Assembly: GCA_036504875.1 (NCBI GenBank)
Contig: DASXUK010000046.1
Coordinates: 1 to 64,000, forward strand
DNA: 64,000 nt
Source: JACPFJ01 sp036504875
Lineage (GTDB): Bacteria > Desulfobacterota > Desulfuromonadia > Geobacterales > Pseudopelobacteraceae
Direction: 5' to 3'
Part shown: positions 37,201 to 45,175 of the stretch, in pieces
Layout: every line of letters begins with the position of its first letter
Numbering within the stretch: position 1 is the stretch's first letter
The notes under the pieces: generated by a model
The model's database searches: none
What the model saw: only the letters and a program-made list of their open reading frames with translations
What the model was told of the DNA's origin: nothing
Made by a program: the position numbers and the translations under genes

Positions 37201-37851
37201 CAGTTTCATCTTGTTTCTGGGGTCACTTGCTACAGGTGGATATGCGAAAAGTTCAGGTTTTTTTGCAGCTATTGTCGAATATTGAAGATTAATAGGATGG
37301 GTTCCATCCATATGTGATGATCTATCACGTCGCGTATGACAGTCGCGACACATCTCGTCGTTATTGTTTTTCATCCTGAGGAATGGCCTGGAGACGGTAG
37401 CGGATGAAATTGGGCCATGAATATTGTGGCATCTTACACATAATAGGTAGCCCCCCGTGTTCGAGGTAGTCATAGCTGGATTCATTGGCGGACTGGCACC
37501 GGCAGCGGGATTGGTGTCGGGGCCTGCCCAATTGTGCGAGGTTTGAAAGACTGTGGAAGGAGGTGTGTTGGTATAACCATTTACAACAGTACCGTAAGGA
37601 TTAGCGGCATCCTGCTCATTGAAAGGCTTGTTTGCCGCTGATTGACCGGCTGTATGGCAGGATGTACAAACATTGCCAAACTTGGCTTTACCAAGTGAAA
37701 AGTTATCATTGTGACAGTTACCACATTTAATGTTACGTGCTGCATCATGGGGCGGGTTTAATGCCCCCCCCAGTCCCTTTGCGTATAACGCCGAGGGAGC
37801 CATGAGAAGCATGAAAACAATCATAATTAATGTATTAATTTTTTTATTCAT
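34276..37851 (-). CDS. Large multiheme c-type cytochrome, 27 heme-binding motifs (24 CxxCH, 3 CxxxxCH)
   Basis: A 1191-residue exported cytochrome. The signal peptide spans about residues 1-24 (MIVFMLLMAPSALYAKG). I count 24 CxxCH motifs plus three CxxxxCH motifs (CTNIYCH, CGNIYCH, CYNVSCH). The CxxxxCH spacing is characteristic of a Geobacter family (TIGR01904-like). Hemes are spread evenly from residue about 40 to the C-terminus, as in a molecular wire. No membrane segment is visible after the signal, so it should be periplasmic or outer-surface. The ATG is preceded by CAGGAG. It is last in an operon with an NHL/dockerin protein and a tetraheme cytochrome under a sigma-54 promoter. A role in extracellular electron transfer is likely; the electron acceptor is unknown. 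Confidence 0.93.
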   Translation of the reverse strand: MNKKINTLIMIVFMLLMAPSALYAKGLGGALNPPHDAARNIKCGNCHNDNFSLGKAKFGNVCTSCHTAGQSAANKPFNEQDAANPYGTVVNGYTNTPPSTVFQTSHNWAGPDTNPAAGASPPMNPAMTTSNTGGYLLCVRCHNIHGPISSATVSRPFLRMKNNNDEMCRDCHTRRDRSSHMDGTHPINLQYSTIAAKKPELFAYPPVASDPRNKMKLINGNVQCSTCHGLHYTDSRSGREHTAASAVLNLLSSSKGMLLRTNARGKNAEDINICTNCHKGKMSHNDQIVQQNIQCNDCHSGHVEYDPQAFTAAEKTPNKYMIRRYMNISTQYGAVRKVRTFYRYTGSENPNKDPGTDGKEFFREVSGLGVCQGCHNDSVKFVNEHRGGNKANNVDINHKKCNSCHTHSGGSFSGGCSNCHGYPPSVNKRGRTPILGSNPLRFEPGYAFWSSANAPTKHTYAQTLGFLDESKTPHTTHADRTLYALSCEECHKGKTHNAGTDNYRQVFINKVAITASNIGAFVQYSTTGVDGRYNCTNIYCHSNGRGGDYKTVTWKNSKDTIVKGNNRCQSCHGDKKNIETATGVSALSGAHQRHAALSKANFTCQNCHGATLRGGFDNNSGLVYPALNHVNGVKNVKYSFPTNFNLDYAMSPVNYANNQQCGNIYCHSNGKNKYPTKVTPKWDDPSTGKCGTCHEVRGPETTKTFGMMTSNAHFRHLSSVYGPNLLKTVGPLPEDAPTACMRCHTLFGGAEEKHVKGSIFGDTRVNSPCYKCHGGWQQGAFKPEGGSDKLVWSQKTRVACTQCHPTWGGYSAARIGNILAPKQINYSASGHGKSAVPFKNKNTLKKIDCSDCHNQNSGHIRPSAAGEHSSRLKTYSNLSATFVTFGNYTGRRRLGNAVCNSCHWEGQSAAKKVMFTHVTSLSEARNGTPTMACSRCHNVHGSDGGHMVRNKVVFRNLSAFINYSSAYFITYSSADSTVVKKKDQKRFFKFIDLTTNRGLCQVCHVNTKHFKNGISEKDSGPTTGVAGKPFVNHTKMGVGMNCLSCHPHTPPPGEGTYAFFPFGVCNKCHGYPPVPKKYKTGQNNYSSAHIDPNPFENLSGSGGSHIVKGHVDPSANPSESWANCNKCHAESDHLTVTKFEEVMVSMPDKKFNNTIQHKYSSNRLGGSNHLVGTCYNVSCHFQRTPKWGNKP

Positions 37852-37888
37852 GGCTCGCTCCTGAAAAGCAAGTAATCAGCATTAAATT

Positions 37889-38818
37889 TTATTTTATATG
37901 ACATGCCAGACATAAGGCGCTGCCGTTATTATCCCTAACCAAAAAGGGAAATCTGTCCCTGTGCTTATCCTCGGTGCCTGGTATAGCAAGTTTTTCTCGT
38001 GAACTGGCAGTTCTGCCATAGCCGTAATAAACATGCGGATTATGGCACGAGGAACATTCAACTCTCTTTTCAGGTCCAAAAAAACGAACGCCTAAATTCT
38101 CGGCAGTACCGGTCGTCGAGGCAGGCCCGGCCACTCGAAAATCACTTACTCTGGCGGCCACAACCTGAGGATAAGTAAAGCCGATGGGGTGATCATCGGT
38201 AAGGTCGGTACCTGTTCGAGATCCACCAAAAGAAATATCGCCTGTGGTTGCATCACGAGTAGCACCGATATTGGCAGTATACGCCATACCAGGACCCAGA
38301 TCGCCTAAAGCGAAAGGTGTTGAATCAAGCGTCATATCAACTATATATTCTCCGCTAACAATTGGGTAAAACTGCTGATCATTGATAGAATGCAAGGCAT
38401 TTATAGCAGTTTTCCCATCATGACAGCTAAGACAAAGCAAGGACTCGCTTTTAGCCGTAATTTTTGAATTACTTTTTACATGCTGAGTAAGTGAAGGTGA
38501 TGAGGTGTATAATTGATAACTGTTCACATTAGGTGCATTAACTAAGGCCTTATTCCATAGCGGAACGGAAATAGATGCATTATGGGGGGTATGGCAAAAA
38601 ATACAGACTTGGGTAGCATTTGGATTGTTAGCGCTTATTTGGCGAGCTTCGTCTCTTATACCTTTGGCATCGTAGGCTCCTGAGCCGAAGGGAGCATAAC
38701 GCAGATTATGAAGCGTAAAATTCACTGCCGCGTATGTATTTGTGTCTATAGCAAGCACACGAGTACTGTGATGCACTGAAAACATAAGAAGCAGTATGAT
38801 GATGGGCTTGGCTTTCAT
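37889..38818 (-). CDS. Tetraheme c-type cytochrome
   Basis: A 309-residue exported protein with signal peptide (about residues 1-23) and four CxxCH motifs: CIFCHTPHN, CLSCHDG, CSSCHNPH and CLACHIK at the C-terminus. The first and last pairs resemble doubled CxxCH proteins of Geobacter that have NPH/TPH extensions. Long stretches without heme motifs suggest additional fold elements. It lies 28 bases after the NHL/dockerin gene and 37 bases before the 27-motif cytochrome, so it should be cotranscribed and may pass electrons to it. Confidence 0.88.
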   Translation of the reverse strand: MKAKPIIILLLMFSVHHSTRVLAIDTNTYAAVNFTLHNLRYAPFGSGAYDAKGIRDEARQISANNPNATQVCIFCHTPHNASISVPLWNKALVNAPNVNSYQLYTSSPSLTQHVKSNSKITAKSESLLCLSCHDGKTAINALHSINDQQFYPIVSGEYIVDMTLDSTPFALGDLGPGMAYTANIGATRDATTGDISFGGSRTGTDLTDDHPIGFTYPQVVAARVSDFRVAGPASTTGTAENLGVRFFGPEKRVECSSCHNPHVYYGYGRTASSREKLAIPGTEDKHRDRFPFLVRDNNGSALCLACHIK

Positions 38819-38846
38819 TTGCTTATCTTTCTTTTAATATCCAGGA

Positions 38847-41609
38847 TTAATTCCAGGACAAGAGACCCATGGCCTTCCTTAGTATCAGGACTACGTCAAC
38901 TATATCCAGCTTTCCTTTCGGATTAACTTTCCCATCAAGCAGCGGCCCAACATCGCCATGAAGAAGCTGTTGTTTGGTTGGCACTTCGTTCAGAACTACA
39001 AGACGCAGTACAACCATTGCATCAGCCAAGGTCACAGCACCGTCGCCATCTATATCACCGTATATAACTTCCGGTTGTGATGCAGGATCTCCGCCACCCG
39101 TTGTGACAGGAAAACTTATTCTATTTATAGAAACATTCCCTGCAGGATCAGTTGCCTGTGCCACAAGGGTTGCAGGATCATAAACACGACCCGAAAAATC
39201 GGCCGTCCATTTCTGTCCTGCAATCGTAACTCTGCCTGATATACCGGCAGCGTCCTTAACGACGATGCTCGCCCCGGCCTCCACAGACCCTGAGATTTGC
39301 ACGGGATACGCCACAGTTACCGGCTCAACGGTCAGCGAAGGTGGCGTTATATCGTAAACTATTGTACGCACAACAGTGGTTGTGTTTCCTGCCATGTCGG
39401 TGACACTCACCGCAATGGCGTAGGGACCTTCAGCAGTAAAGTCGGCAAACAATGAGAACTCGCCATTTTTAAGCGCAACCTGTCTGTCGATCCCATTGAT
39501 GGTGGCTTTTATACTTTTTATTCCGGTGTTGTCGCCTACCAGACCCTTAATGGTCATGCCAGGGGATTTAAGAGCGAGATCCTGTGGGGGGCTGGTTATA
39601 GCAACATCAGGCATTATCGTGTCGTAAAATATTGTTCTTGGCTGCCAGGCCACTGAACCATACTGATCAGTAGCTGCAATTCTTATCGTGTTCATTCCAC
39701 TAGCCAATCTTATTGTGGCATTCCAATCAAGACCACCTCCAGGATTGGCAGGCACACCATTGACCGTGACGGAAGCTTGCTTGTCTACTCTGCCGGAAAC
39801 AACGATGTCTCCCAGATTGGTATAGGCGCCGTCGGCCGGTGTTGCAACACTGATAACCGGAAGTGCAGGATCAAAATTAATTGTTCTTGTATTAGTTCTG
39901 GTATTGCCCAGGCTGTCGCTGGCAACTACGGTGATGATATTTGGCCCTTTATCCAATGTGATGGCGTAGCTGAAGGCGCCGTTGCTGACCGGCACCTGAG
40001 CACCATTTACAGTTACGCTGGACAGGTTGGGATCAATGGCGGTTCCTGAGATGTTTTGAATTGGAGTGGCTGAAGAACTTCCATCAGCCATCGCGGACAC
40101 AGTTAATACCGGGGCAACCGTGTCAAGTATTATGGTGATAGTCTTGAAAGCTGCTGTGGCGCCGAAACGTGAAGCAGAAACTTCGATATTATTGATTCCT
40201 TCGACAAGTGTCAGATTATAAGTCCAGCTGCCACTGCCAGAGACATCTGCCTGACCGGAAACACGGGCATCGGCGTTATTGATATAGATGTATGAGCCTG
40301 GTTCCGATACACCACTCAAGGTTATTGTCGATTGCGAGGTCAAAGAGGGAAAGCTATTGATTGAAAGAGCCGCTGTTGGAGGTGAATATTGGACATTAGC
40401 GGTTTTGGTAACCGTGGTACCATAACCATTCCTGGCTATTATCGATATTTTATTATTTCCCGGGATCAAGCCATTCACTGGAATCATCCAGGAAGTAGCG
40501 GAAGAGAAACTGGCAGCACCCGCACGTCCGGAGGTGTTTACTGAAGCAGTTAAAGTACAACCCGCATCGACCGATCCTGTGAGAACAATTGATGGGGTAT
40601 CCACCGTAGCATTTGGGTTATTTATTATTAAAGCTGGCGGAACCATATTAACCGGATTTTGTCCACCGTCGATACCAAAGCTGACCAAGTTGCTCCATCC
40701 ATTGGCAACCAGCAGCCGTTTGTTAACCTGGTCGAATTGCACATCGCTGGGGGTTATCAGTTTGCCGGCATCGTTTCCAAGACTTCCAATATTGCCTAAG
40801 AAAGAATAAGAAACCGCATCAATAGCCTGAACCTGTCCAAGGTACATATCAACGACATAAATACGGAAAAGCGCGTTATCTTTGTACTCAAAGGCTATTC
40901 CAGAGGGATAATAGAAATATAATGGTCCGACAATACCGCTATTTAAACCGGCCCCCGGGGTGCCTATAGTGCGCTGATGAACTCCGGCTGCATCAAAAAC
41001 TTCAACCTTGCCCCCCATAATATCAGTAACAGCGACTCGCACACTGCCTGACTCAGTGAAAATTCCGATTCCATTGGGAAGTTTAAATTGACCACTCCCG
41101 AATGGAAAAGAATATTTGCCGGAAGAGTTGAAAACTTTAATTTGATTGGCTCCGGCATCAACAACGTAGATGTTGCCATCCGGGCTAACAGCTATGCCGG
41201 CTGTCTTGACGAATTGGCCGGCGCCTAACCCTAAAAGAGCGATCTCCGCACCTTCCGCATCCAGCACGGCCACTCGATCGCCCAAAGCAGCAATATATTT
41301 CCCGCCACTTATGTTGTTGTTGCTATTAAGCAAGGCAACCGAGGTGATTGGTTTTGAGGTCGGTAAAACCTTTACCAGCTTACCATATTGATTAACCACA
41401 ACAATTCCGCCAGATCGCGGATCAGCAACGCATAAATCACCATTGGTATCGATCACAAACTTAAGTGGTGTGCGCAAGCCATCGACTATTGGCTCCAGTG
41501 TCGCGACATCCATGGCTTTTGCTGCAAAAACGTCACAGCACAGTGATATCACCAGGGCGAGCAATAATCCCAGGAGGCTTTTATTGTATTTATGGTATAT
41601 GGAAAGCAT
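38847..41609 (-). CDS. Exported NHL-repeat / Ig-like / dockerin-type protein
   Basis: A 920-residue exported protein. Signal peptide (LLALVISLCCDVFAA), then an NHL-type beta-propeller (about 35-320; units such as GIAVSPDGNIYVVDAGANQIKVF). From about 330 to 835 there is a series of Ig-like (Big/glucodextranase-B-like) domains, each near 90 residues (repeated VNG, TITFDTxxP-type ends such as IVYDITPPSLTV). At 848-918 there is a dockerin-like pair of F-hand loops (GDIDGDGAVTLADAMVVLR, KLDIVDVVLILRKAMG). The start has GGAGG 7 bases upstream. It is the first gene after the sigma-54 promoter and is cotranscribed with two cytochromes, so it may be a surface scaffold. No enzyme motif was seen. Confidence 0.8.
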   Translation of the reverse strand: MLSIYHKYNKSLLGLLLALVISLCCDVFAAKAMDVATLEPIVDGLRTPLKFVIDTNGDLCVADPRSGGIVVVNQYGKLVKVLPTSKPITSVALLNSNNNISGGKYIAALGDRVAVLDAEGAEIALLGLGAGQFVKTAGIAVSPDGNIYVVDAGANQIKVFNSSGKYSFPFGSGQFKLPNGIGIFTESGSVRVAVTDIMGGKVEVFDAAGVHQRTIGTPGAGLNSGIVGPLYFYYPSGIAFEYKDNALFRIYVVDMYLGQVQAIDAVSYSFLGNIGSLGNDAGKLITPSDVQFDQVNKRLLVANGWSNLVSFGIDGGQNPVNMVPPALIINNPNATVDTPSIVLTGSVDAGCTLTASVNTSGRAGAASFSSATSWMIPVNGLIPGNNKISIIARNGYGTTVTKTANVQYSPPTAALSINSFPSLTSQSTITLSGVSEPGSYIYINNADARVSGQADVSGSGSWTYNLTLVEGINNIEVSASRFGATAAFKTITIILDTVAPVLTVSAMADGSSSATPIQNISGTAIDPNLSSVTVNGAQVPVSNGAFSYAITLDKGPNIITVVASDSLGNTRTNTRTINFDPALPVISVATPADGAYTNLGDIVVSGRVDKQASVTVNGVPANPGGGLDWNATIRLASGMNTIRIAATDQYGSVAWQPRTIFYDTIMPDVAITSPPQDLALKSPGMTIKGLVGDNTGIKSIKATINGIDRQVALKNGEFSLFADFTAEGPYAIAVSVTDMAGNTTTVVRTIVYDITPPSLTVEPVTVAYPVQISGSVEAGASIVVKDAAGISGRVTIAGQKWTADFSGRVYDPATLVAQATDPAGNVSINRISFPVTTGGGDPASQPEVIYGDIDGDGAVTLADAMVVLRLVVLNEVPTKQQLLHGDVGPLLDGKVNPKGKLDIVDVVLILRKAMGLLSWN

Positions 41610-41692
41610 CGCTATTCCTCCGTAATTACTGGAGATATCTTCTTAACGACTGATCATCATCGTGTTTTTTATCTAATTCTTATTATTTTTAT

Positions 41693-41708
41693 TGCAACTA
41701 TGATGCCA
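41693..41708 (-). promoter_or_regulatory. Sigma-54 promoter of the NHL-cytochrome operon
   Basis: On the minus strand the sequence reads TGGCATCATAGTTGCA. This matches the TGGCAC-N-TTGC form of -24/-12 promoters, with GG and GC exactly ten bases apart. Transcription would begin near 41682, about 70 bases before the ATG of the NHL gene. It lies directly downstream of the NtrC-type regulator gene. Confidence 0.72.
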
Positions 41709-41722
41709 CCCGATCCCTTGTT

Positions 41723-43093
41723 TTATTTTAAGTAGCCGAACTTCTTCATTCGATAACGAAAGGCATCTATACCTAAACTTAGTTTTTTAGCCGCCTTTGA
41801 TTGATTCCATTCCGTGCTTTCCAAAGCCTGCCTGATCAGCTCTTTTTCGACCTCTTCGATGTCAACACCCTCGGGTGGAAGACGGAATGCAGACATGGGG
41901 GCGCCCGCCTGAGGCGAAGCCTTGGCCACTATTTCCAGCGGCAGGTGTTCGAGCAGAAGGGTTTCATCGTTGCCAAGAATAATTGCCCGTTCAATTACGT
42001 TTTTCAGTTCGCGCACATTGCCTGGCCAACCATAATCCTGCATGATTCTTTCGGCCATGCCGGCAATACCCTGGACTTTTTTGTTAAAATCCTTGTTGTA
42101 TAACTCGATAAAATGAGTAGCCAAAGGAATGATGTCTTCTCTGCGTTCACGCAGAGGCGGAAGGAAGATGGGGATAACCTGCAGCCTGTAATATAGATCG
42201 TTGCGGAAGATTTTCTCCTCGATCGACTTCTGAAGATCCTTATTGGTAGCGGATATGATCCTGACATCCACGGTAAAAACCCGGCCACCCCCGATACGCC
42301 TGAAGGTGCGGTCTTCCAGAAAACGCAGCAGCTTGGCCTGCATCCCCATCTCCATATCACCGATTTCATCAAGAAAGACAGTCCCGCCGTCTGCCAGCTC
42401 AAATAATCCCTTTTTGGTAGCCTTTGCATCTGTAAAGGCGCCTTTTTCGTGGCCGAAAAGTTCACTTTCCAGCAAAGTGGCCGGTACCGCAGCACAGTTA
42501 ATAGCGATAAAGGGCTTATCAGCGCGATTGGAGCTGTAGTGAATCCACTTGGCTACCAGCTCCTTGCCTGTCCCTGACTCACCCTGCACCAAGACCGTAG
42601 TAGCCTCGCTTTTGGCCACTTTATCAAGCACTTCCATCAGATACTTCATATGCCTGCTGTCACCGATGATGTTGGGCGCAGATTTTTTGGTCTCTGAACG
42701 CAGTCTGGCAACTTCGCGTTTGAGATCAGAGGTTTCCAGGGCTTTTTTAATGATAATGGATAACTCATCAAGGTTGAAAGGCTTGCTCACGTAATCATAG
42801 GCTCCCAAACGCATCGCATTAACGGCTGTTTCAAGCCCGCCGTGCGCGGTTACCATTATCACGAGGATATCTTCATCATTATCCTTTAGCTTCTCCAGGG
42901 TTTCTATTCCGCTGATACCAGGCAACTGGATGTCCAAAAGCACAAGATCAGGCTGTTCCTCACGAGCAAGCCGCAACGCATCCTCGCCATTGCCGGCAGT
43001 GAGTACTTCATATCCCTGTTTCTTAAGGTTTTGTTCCAGGGACCAACGAATCAGATGCTCGTCATCAACAACTAATATCTTGCTTCGCTTCAT
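41723..43093 (-). CDS. NtrC-family sigma-54-dependent response regulator
   Basis: A 456-residue regulator. Receiver domain (1-120) with VVDDEHLIRW and phospho-Asp in LVLLDIQLPG. AAA+ domain (about 140-370): Walker A GESGTGKE, sigma-54 contact loop GAFTDA (the common form is GAFTGA), Walker B TVFLDEIGDM, and the arginine-rich PLRERREDI. C-terminal Fis-type helix-turn-helix (WNQSKAAKKLSLGIDAFRYRM). The ATG at 43093 has AAGGAGAGG upstream; it overlaps the kinase gene by 29 bases. With that kinase it should activate the sigma-54 promoter at 41693-41708. Confidence 0.93.
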   Translation of the reverse strand: MKRSKILVVDDEHLIRWSLEQNLKKQGYEVLTAGNGEDALRLAREEQPDLVLLDIQLPGISGIETLEKLKDNDEDILVIMVTAHGGLETAVNAMRLGAYDYVSKPFNLDELSIIIKKALETSDLKREVARLRSETKKSAPNIIGDSRHMKYLMEVLDKVAKSEATTVLVQGESGTGKELVAKWIHYSSNRADKPFIAINCAAVPATLLESELFGHEKGAFTDAKATKKGLFELADGGTVFLDEIGDMEMGMQAKLLRFLEDRTFRRIGGGRVFTVDVRIISATNKDLQKSIEEKIFRNDLYYRLQVIPIFLPPLRERREDIIPLATHFIELYNKDFNKKVQGIAGMAERIMQDYGWPGNVRELKNVIERAIILGNDETLLLEHLPLEIVAKASPQAGAPMSAFRLPPEGVDIEEVEKELIRQALESTEWNQSKAAKKLSLGIDAFRYRMKKFGYLK

Positions 43094-44579
43094 AACCTCT
43101 CCTTGTTTCCATTTCATTTACACAACACGCAGGCAGTTCAACGGTAAAAACAGTGCCATGCTTATCATTACTGGTAACGCGTATTGCCCCGTTATGCATG
43201 TGAATGAGCTTACAGCAAATGGCTAGCCCAAGTCCTGTACCCTGGGCTTTAGTAGTAAAAAACGGTGAGAATATTTTTTCCAGAATTTGGGGGGGGATGC
43301 CGGGACCAGTATCGGCAACATTAATCCTAACAAAAGGCCGCTCCTGGAGCATGACAAGAGTGGTGGAAATAGTGAGTATCCCGCCACTATTCATAGCCTG
43401 AAAGGCATTTAGAATTATATTAAGAAAAACCTGTTGCAGTTGCTTTCCGTCAGCGTAAACAGTTGAGATCTCGGGGTCAAGCTCCAGCCGCTTTTCAATA
43501 TTGGATACACCGCGGTGCTGCGAGGCAAAATTGAGGGTTTTTGTAATGATATCGTTGATATCAATACAGGCAAGCTCCGGCATGGAGGGCTTGCCAAAGA
43601 ATAGCAGATCATTAACCGTTTTATCCAGCCGCTGAACCTGTTGAAGAACCTCGCCAAGGATTTCGTTGCGAGGGTCGACAGTACTAAAATCATCCTTAAT
43701 AATAGTCACCGCGGCCGAAATACCTGCCAAGGGGTTTTTTATCTCATGAGCGATTCCAGCCGCCATTTCACCGATAGAGGCCAGTCTATCAGCTTGTTCC
43801 AGCTGATTGAAGTGATGCTGTTCAAGCTCCTTCTTTGCAGCATCCAGCCTGTCGACCATCGAGTTGAAGCTCATGATCAGCCTGCCGATCTCGTCCTTGC
43901 CCCGGCATTTGATGCGAACGCTCAAATCGCCTTTTTCAACCCGGGACATTTTGTTGATAATGCTGTCCAAAGGGCGTTTTACAAATTTAAATAAAATAAG
44001 CGAAATGGTAAGTGCCAGGAAGACAGTGATCGCCACCGAAGAGACGATAAAAATACGCGATGCCTCCAGCATCTGCATCTTTGTGCGCCTAAGTGAATAG
44101 TTGATATTGAGGATGCCGATGACCTTGGTCTTGTTGCCATGACAGATATGACAGGGCGCCTCGTTGTATATAGGTTTGACCATAGCCAGGACTTCGCCAT
44201 GAGGAGGGAAATCAAAAATGCCGTATTGCTTAGGCCCCTGATAAAGCTTGTAATCGCTAGGACTTACGGTACGACCCACTTCGGATGGGTTCGACGAGCG
44301 CATGATCATGCCGTGCGGATGGAATATCCTTACACCGACCAGTTGATTGTGTTGGCCGACCATGGCCAGAATAGATCCCACATCCTGCACATTGCCCAGA
44401 TGCATGGTATTGTAGATGCTGTTCTCAACCGTATGCAGTAGAAGCTCGGTGCTTTCCCGGGCTGTATCAATAAGCTGGGCTTGCTGTTGTCGGACGTTGA
44501 AAAAGGTATACAGAAATATGCCGCAAACCAGCAGTGTTATGGTGGTAATTATGATTCTGGTTGTAAGGCTCTTGAACAT
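43065..44579 (-). CDS. Membrane sensor histidine kinase with CxxCH motif in its periplasmic domain
   Basis: A 504-residue kinase. Two membrane segments (about 7-26 and 175-199) bracket a periplasmic domain containing APCHICHGNKTK (CxxCH at 44139-44153, about residue 143), a c-type heme attachment motif. HAMP (about 199-251), HisKA with phospho-His in AAGIAHEIKNPLAG (about residue 278), and HATPase_c with DTGPGIPPQILEKIFSPFFTTK. Related periplasmic heme-PAS sensors are known from Geobacter methyl-accepting proteins. The start at 44579 is tentative: another ATG at 44618 overlaps the upstream stop. It pairs with the NtrC-type regulator. Confidence 0.9.
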   Translation of the reverse strand: MFKSLTTRIIITTITLLVCGIFLYTFFNVRQQQAQLIDTARESTELLLHTVENSIYNTMHLGNVQDVGSILAMVGQHNQLVGVRIFHPHGMIMRSSNPSEVGRTVSPSDYKLYQGPKQYGIFDFPPHGEVLAMVKPIYNEAPCHICHGNKTKVIGILNINYSLRRTKMQMLEASRIFIVSSVAITVFLALTISLILFKFVKRPLDSIINKMSRVEKGDLSVRIKCRGKDEIGRLIMSFNSMVDRLDAAKKELEQHHFNQLEQADRLASIGEMAAGIAHEIKNPLAGISAAVTIIKDDFSTVDPRNEILGEVLQQVQRLDKTVNDLLFFGKPSMPELACIDINDIITKTLNFASQHRGVSNIEKRLELDPEISTVYADGKQLQQVFLNIILNAFQAMNSGGILTISTTLVMLQERPFVRINVADTGPGIPPQILEKIFSPFFTTKAQGTGLGLAICCKLIHMHNGAIRVTSNDKHGTVFTVELPACCVNEMETRRGYEAKQDISC

Positions 44580-44620
44580 TAAGCTGTAACCCCGGTATCT
44601 TGGTTTTGGCAGTGCCATGG

Positions 44621-45175
44621 CTAAGGTGTGCCCATAACTCCACGCGGATTTGTCGCACCACCCTGCGTCCCGGTAGCTGCTGCCCCCCCCGGTCTTCCTG
44701 GCTGACCCTGAGGTGTAAATTGAAACAACCACTCGTTGTAACGCTGCTTACCAGACAAATCCTTCAGATCATCCGGAAAATCGCCTATTTTTAAAGGCTG
44801 CTTCTCGCTTGTACTGGCCACACCGATAATACCCCAGGTTGGATCAGAGATTGTATGCCACTCCTTGCCGGTGAGCGGATCGGTATAAAGGCGGCGCAGA
44901 TAACGGACCGTAGTCAAGGTACGCGGATCCTGTAGCAGGTCTTTCAGGTCATTCAACTTGGTCCTTACGTGATCCCCCCTGACGGTGTTTGGATTGTGCC
45001 AGCGCTCAAGCGCAGCCTTATACTGTCGGCCCCGGAAAATCAACTCTTCCTCCCGCTCGCGCTGCATAATGCTTTTCCAGGATTGACCGATGGCACCCAG
45101 CATGATCCCCATGACCATGACCAGCATCAAGGCGGTCAGATAGGTGAAACCTTTGCAGTTAAGACTATTTTTCAT
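44621..45175 (-). CDS. Type II secretion / type IV pseudopilin-like protein
   Basis: A 184-residue protein. The N-terminus NCKGFTYLTALMLVMVMGIMLG fits a prepilin signal (cleavage at G/F) followed by the hydrophobic assembly helix, though the usual Glu at +5 is replaced (FTYLT). The globular part has EEELIFRGRQYKAALERW, seen in PulG-like pseudopilins of Geobacter. The C-terminal tail is Gly/Pro-rich (GQPGRPGGAAATGTQGG). The ATG at 45175 overlaps the preceding gene by 11 bases. It could be a minor subunit of a secretion system or pilus, transcribed with the two-component genes. Confidence 0.75.
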   Translation of the reverse strand: MKNSLNCKGFTYLTALMLVMVMGIMLGAIGQSWKSIMQREREEELIFRGRQYKAALERWHNPNTVRGDHVRTKLNDLKDLLQDPRTLTTVRYLRRLYTDPLTGKEWHTISDPTWGIIGVASTSEKQPLKIGDFPDDLKDLSGKQRYNEWLFQFTPQGQPGRPGGAAATGTQGGATNPRGVMGTP

